From: Sipunculus nudus
Taxonomy: Eukaryota; Annelida; Sipuncula; Golfingiida; Sipunculidae
Direction: 5' to 3'
DNA length: 64,000 bases
Assembly (NCBI GenBank): GCA_026874595.1
Contig: CM049312.1
Span: 26,591,956-26,655,955, forward strand
Shown: one piece after another, positions 59,176 to 64,000 of the stretch
Numbering within the stretch: the first letter of the stretch is position 1
How the letters are laid out: the number at the start of each line of letters is the position of its first letter
Notes under the pieces: generated by a model
Seen by the model: only the letters and a program-made list of their open reading frames with translations
Told to the model about the DNA's origin: nothing
Databases searched by the model: none
Program-made: the position numbers and the translations under genes

Positions 59176-62100
59176 CTATACCATCAATGTTAAAAAGTTC
59201 ATCCAGTTATCATCATCGCACCCTAAAATAACATTCTCCACAGACCATCTGTATGTGGAACTGACTGAACCATGTTGCTTTAACTCCAACAATATATCTC
59301 TCCACAACAGTTTCGTGAAATCACATTTCCAGAAAAAGTGTAATAATGTTTCTTCACAAGATTTGCAGAAGTAACACTTATTATGATCTATTTTCTTAAT
59401 CCTGAACAAGAAAGGGTTCAGTGTCACTGCGGTGCAGGATTCTAAACTGAAAATATTGCAGTTTACTAGATATTGTTGATGAATAAAAATTTTCAAATCC
59501 TTTTAATATCTTATTTTCTATTTCACCATTAAATTCTATGTTCCATTTTAAAATCGTATTGTATGGTTTTTCTGAAGTTTCCTTTAATATATCTGCATAC
59601 ACTTGTTTTGTGTCATCTTTCTTGGTTATAAGTTTATCCACTAAACTAATACTTGGCGATATTGCTGTGAGCCTATCGTGACTTTTTATAATACTATCCC
59701 ATGTTTCTGGAATTGCCCTTAATAGTCCATGGTAGCTAAGGAAATCAATATGTACATTATACTTATCACAAAACTCTTGATAACTCATCCAAACTGAATC
59801 TGGCTGTGAAGTATTGACTATATCTTTAATATATTTCACTCCAGCATCAAATAGTTTCCTATAGAAAACTACTCTGTTATTTATCCTGATATGAGAATTA
59901 AACCACAACCCTTGCCGTATTATATCATCATACACAACGGGAACATGATAACTGTATTTACACCAGGCAGATAACACATCATCCCAAAAACATATATAGT
60001 TCCTACATATTTCTTTTCTGTCCTGATCTGCAAGGTTACACTTAAATGAATGTTCGCGCATTTTAAAATTATGTAAAACAACCTTTCTCCATGAGTTATC
60101 TGATTCTTTACATAGTATCCTTTTTATCCAAGCAATTTTAAGTGATGCATCTTGAGAACATAAATGATTCATACTCAGGCCACCTTCTTCTTTTGGTGCA
60201 ATTAAGATATTTCTTTTTATTAACTCTTTACCTTTACCCCATATAAATTCATATATTATTTTATCAACTTGTGCAAAAATATGTTTCGGTGGGCTTGGTA
60301 GTACAGATAGTAAATAAATAAATTGTGACATTATGAATGATTTAATAATAGTGATCTTCCCCTTTGGAGTAAGCTTTCTCTCTGTCCAGACTGATATTAT
60401 GCTTTTTATTTTATTTATTTTTGGGATATAGTTCAAATTTATTACATTTTGTAATGACGATGTTATTATGACTCCCAGTATATTCACCTGATTGACCCAG
60501 GAAAGCCCCAATTTTCTAACTTCATCCTTTTCAGTGTATTTTACTCTACTCATTGGCATAACATGTGTTTTTTCTAAATTAATTTTTAGTCCTGATATAT
60601 GACTAAATTCATGAAATAACTTAATAACATGACTAATACTGTTAATATCTTTAAGAAATAGAACCTTATCATCCGCATACTGAGCTATTTTAAATAAATT
60701 GTTTTGATAATCTATACCTTTAATATTACTTTCTGCTCTAATAACACTAGCTAGTAATTCTATACTCAACACAAATAATAACAAATAATTACTCCTCTAG
60801 AGACCTTAAAGAAACCGGAGTTGTATCCGTTTTTCATAATACAACTACTGATATCATTATACATTGTCTTTATCATCGATATTGTCACTTCATCAAAGTT
60901 CATATTTTCTAAGGATTTATATATATAGTCCCATTCTAAAAAAAAATCAAAAGCCTTTTTCATAATCGACTGTCAGTAGGAAAGCTTTTTGCTTCATGTT
61001 ACTTATATTATTTATCAATGTAATTACCTTATTAATATTCTCACCTATGTAGCGTCCACTAATAAAACCGGTTTGGTCATCATTGATTAGATCAGAAATT
61101 ACAGCTTTTATTCTATTTGATATGCACTTTGAAATAATCTTATAATCGCAATTTAGTAAAGTAAGAGGTCTCCAGTTTTTCAAATATTGAAGATCTTTTC
61201 CTTTTTTGGTAATAAACTGATTATACCTTGTCTTTGTGTTATTGGTAATAAGCCTGTCTCAAAAGAGTAATGTACAGAATTCATGAAATAAGGTTTTTTA
61301 TGTCTTGCCAAAATATTTTATAAAATTCTATTTGAAGTCCATCACTTCCAGGTGATTTTCCGTTTTTAAAAGATCTCATACTTTGAAATAATTCTGCTTC
61401 AGTTAGCTTTCCACTCCCTGTTGCATTTTTAATTTTTCTGACCTGCATATTGTGTTTATGTATAAATGTATTAAATTTTTGTGGCCTATATGAAGGTTCA
61501 GATACAAATAATTTTTCAAAATAGTGTCTCTCTGCTTTTAATATCTCATTTGGATCATAAATTATATTTCCATCATTATTCAATTTACTTATAAGTTTCT
61601 TATTATAGTTTCGTTTTTCCATATTCAGAGAGTATTTTGTAGATTTTTCTTCTTCTTCATACCATCTTATTTTGCTCCGAACAATCGCTCCTTTTGTTTT
61701 AATCTCTAGAAATTTATTTAGTTTTTCTTCAGCTTCTTTAATTTGCAGACAAAGCAATGCATTCGGGTGATTAGGGTGATTTTTAATTTTATTTATTTCC
61801 TGTTCTAGAAGGACTATTTCTGATTTTCTTTTCTTTTTTCATTAATACCATGACTGATACACGTTCTTCGTATTGACATTTTGATTGTATCCCAAAGCAA
61901 GTTAGGATTAGCTTCCTTATTTTCTTCTGCAGTTTCCTTGATACATTTTTTTATATTTTCAACTAAGTCCTTATCTCTTAATAATGACAGATTTAACTTC
62001 CAAAATCCTGGGCCACGTTTGTTATGAAAAGTTTTAATGCAAAGATCTATTGCTGAATGGTCAGTTTTGTAACCATGTGTTATTTTAGCACTTCTGGTGT

Positions 62101-62747
62101 AATTTGTCAATATTCTGGAAATGAGAAAAAAAATCTATTCTGCTGGCTGTATACTTGGGATTTAATCGGAACCAGGTAAATTGTCTTTTAATTGGATTTA
62201 GATAACGCCAGGGATCTATCAGATCCAATTCCTACATCCACTCATGTAGAGTGGAGATAACTTGACTATAGCCAGTATATGTAATTGAAGTTTTGTCTAG
62301 TTTAGTATTAATGACAGTGTTCCAATCGCTTCCAATAATATTAGTTTCATTGTCAGTTGTTTCCAGTTTATGGAATAAATTCATGTAAAATTCAGGGTTA
62401 GGTCTGTTTGGGGCATATACATTGCATAAGTTTAAACGTAAATTACCAATAGTTATGTCCAACACGATGGTTCTCCCATCCTTATCCATGTATATATTAT
62501 GTATATCATGAGATAATTTATTTTTTATTAATATAGCAACACCGCGAGCATTCATATCTCCATGATTTAAAATCATCAAATGTCCCCATTCAGCTTTCCA
62601 CTGCGAAGCCGTGTTGGAGGAACTATGAGTTTCTTGTAAAAGTATTACGTTATGTTGTTTCTTCTGTAGCCAATAAAATAACTGTCTTCGTTTCATGTAC
62701 TTCTGCAGCCCCCTAACATTAAGTGAAAGTATTTTTACATCCTCCAT
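59176..62747 (-). pseudogene. LINE-A ORF2 remnant: endonuclease, reverse transcriptase, zinc knuckle
   Basis: Minus-strand pieces in order are: 62,747-62,232, the APE-type endonuclease (SLNVRGL, LLQETHS with its catalytic Glu, NVYAPN, GSDWN); 62,110-61,814 with KTDHSAIDL, the endonuclease His, and GPGFWKLN; 61,757-61,281, a linker ending GKSPGSDGL; 61,183-60,947, NWRPLTLLNCDYKI and DDQTGFISGRYIG; 60,963-60,766; 60,784-59,396 with YADDKVLF; and 59,496-59,176 with CYFCKSCEE...HFFWKC. At least six frame changes separate them. Where RGVRQGDPLSP is expected there is a deletion, so the polymerase is not functional. Confidence 0.88.
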
Positions 62748-63397
62748 CTGAAGAATATTGTACTAAATCTGTTCGTTAACAATTTCAATTTGCCACAAAT
62801 AACATTACCAAAAATCTCTACATAATATACTACACCAACAACACATCTCTCGTTATTTAACTTTAAGTTGAATATCTTAATCACTGTTATTAACATTCCA
62901 ATCTCCAAGAGTGAAGCATGTCTTCGGTAATAACATGCATGCTTACTTACATAATTTGGGAATACTGAACATATACAAATGACATAAATACAACAATACA
63001 TTACTCACCAAACGTGAAGTACCAAAATATAACAACCTATGTCCGTGCCACATAAATACTAAACCTAACACCTCTCTAAAGCTCAAAAGTCTCTGCATCT
63101 AACTAATCTCGCGCCCTGTCTGGGAGTTTGTTAACGTCGCCATAGTATTCGCTCTATCACGGTGCTACCTCTAACTTGGTGCTTAAGCAACGCACAGGGA
63201 AGCCCAGCCCCGTTCCAATCCTGCCCCGCGCATCGCCCAAACAACGGAGCGCAAGACAGGCCGGAATCCGAGCTGGGCGATAACATGGAAAATCCCGCGC
63301 TTACCACGTGCTCAGGTAAACATCACAATAAGTCCAAAAACAATAACAGAATGGTCCCTTATAAGTCCAAAACCTGTTTGTTTCGTCATCTGACCTG
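62748..63397 (-). other. LINE-A spacer between ORF1 and ORF2
   Basis: About 650 bases without a supported frame, longer than the short gap usual in L1 elements. It may include an insertion or a decayed end of either ORF. Confidence 0.4.
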
Positions 63398-64000
63398 CTA
63401 CTCGACCTCCGTTGTATCAGCTGTGTTGCCAGGAAGACCCTGGATGGTTACTGGTTCCCCGTTCTCATAGAGCTTCCCTCTCCAAAAGCGCACTCTCTGT
63501 CCGTCATTGAATGCTGCGGTCATCTGCGGTTTGGCCCTCCGTTTCGTTTGATAATCCGCGGCAGTCAATTCTTCAACAAACCGGGTCTGGTTTCCTTGAA
63601 GTTTCTGTTTGCTTTTTATTATGACCTCGTTTCTGATCAGTCGACTGTGAAACCTGACAATAATGTGCCTTGGCCGTTGCCCTTTTCTGCCTGTCCTGTG
63701 TGCTATTTCAATCTTATCCCGTATCTGTGTTTCATTTGCGTCCCCAAGCAGTTTATTTTCAGCGATGATTTTTGTAGCAGTGTTCACACAGTTTTCAGCT
63801 TTCCCTACTTCCCCAACACCTATAATTCTCAAGTTTCATTCCCTCATATATCGTTCTTGTTTATTTGTTTCTTCCTGTAATTGCTTTCAAAGGTTTTCCT
63901 AATGTAATTCAGAAATTCTTGTTTTATCTTGCAAATCATTCACCTGCTTCCGTAACATATCAACTTCCTTTGAAAGTCTTTGCTTTCGGCCTTTGTAATC
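63398..64000 (-). pseudogene. LINE-A ORF1 remnant (RNA-binding nucleic-acid chaperone type)
   Basis: The minus-strand frame 63,832-63,398 contains LRIIGVGEVGK, ENCVNTATKIIAENKLLG, IAHRTGRKGQRPRHIIVRF and FWRGKLYENGEPV, the RRM and C-terminal parts of L1 ORF1-type proteins. The same frame continues upstream into a coiled-coil-like segment (LSKEVDMLRKQVNDLQDK) but is broken by stops at 63,836-63,838, 63,887-63,889 and 63,899-63,901. The N-terminus lies beyond the window. Confidence 0.85.

Larger units (their letters stand above)
58866..64000 (-). mobile_element. LINE copy A: nearly full-length, decayed L1/Tx1-like element (runs off the window)
   Basis: On the minus strand this has ORF1 (from beyond 64,000 to 63,398), a spacer, and ORF2 (about 62,747 to 59,176) with endonuclease, reverse transcriptase and a C-terminal zinc knuckle. 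An A-rich 3' end lies near 58,860-58,870. The two-ORF layout and GPGFWKLN motif point to the L1/Tx1 group. Stops and frameshifts in both ORFs show it is inactive. The 5' end is outside the window. Confidence 0.85.

Overview
The window is animal genomic DNA. It is AT-rich, full of microsatellites and decayed transposons, and its one clear gene is split by GT-AG introns. The repeats suggest a lophotrochozoan, most likely a bivalve mollusc. They include 180-300 bp tandem units built around AGGTCA, GACGGACG runs, GTACCT and GAGTCC hexamer arrays, and L1/Tx1-like and CR1/L2-like LINEs. No taxon can be proved from the sequence alone.

Layout. Positions 1-2246 are two tandem-repeat families. Positions 2268-3234 hold an unrecognised long open frame. 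Positions 3.2-31.4 kb are gene-poor: a possible solo LTR, a long 24-bp minisatellite (13.6-14.8 kb), hexamer arrays, a 297-bp MITE with 13-bp terminal inverted repeats, and many microsatellites. Positions 31,574-52,391 (+) hold one large 13-exon gene whose introns contain further mobile elements. Positions 52.4-56.2 kb show nothing coding. Positions 56.2-64.0 kb are a nest of three dead LINE copies on the minus strand; the rightmost runs off the window.

The main gene is the likely exciting system. Joining 13 exons at GT-AG sites whose phases all agree gives about 2,824 residues. The order is a signal peptide, FIVE consecutive Venus-flytrap (ANF_receptor/type-1 periplasmic-binding) domains of the metabotropic-glutamate-receptor type, a seven-helix class C GPCR domain, and a short tyrosine-containing tail. 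Each flytrap is followed by a three-cysteine mini-linker instead of the nine-cysteine CRD of mGluRs. The 7TM domain resembles the GPRC5/BOSS branch more than mGluRs. Known class C receptors usually carry one flytrap, so this looks like a pentameric-in-cis ligand-binding receptor made by exon-module duplication.

A second unusual feature is intron 5. Its 3' splice site, with the first 14 bases of exon 6, has been amplified into a 49-bp minisatellite. Ten decoy acceptors precede the genuine one, and every decoy I translated leads to an early stop. Decoy use would yield a truncated product ending after flytrap 1. All coordinates and translations were read by eye; no database search was run.
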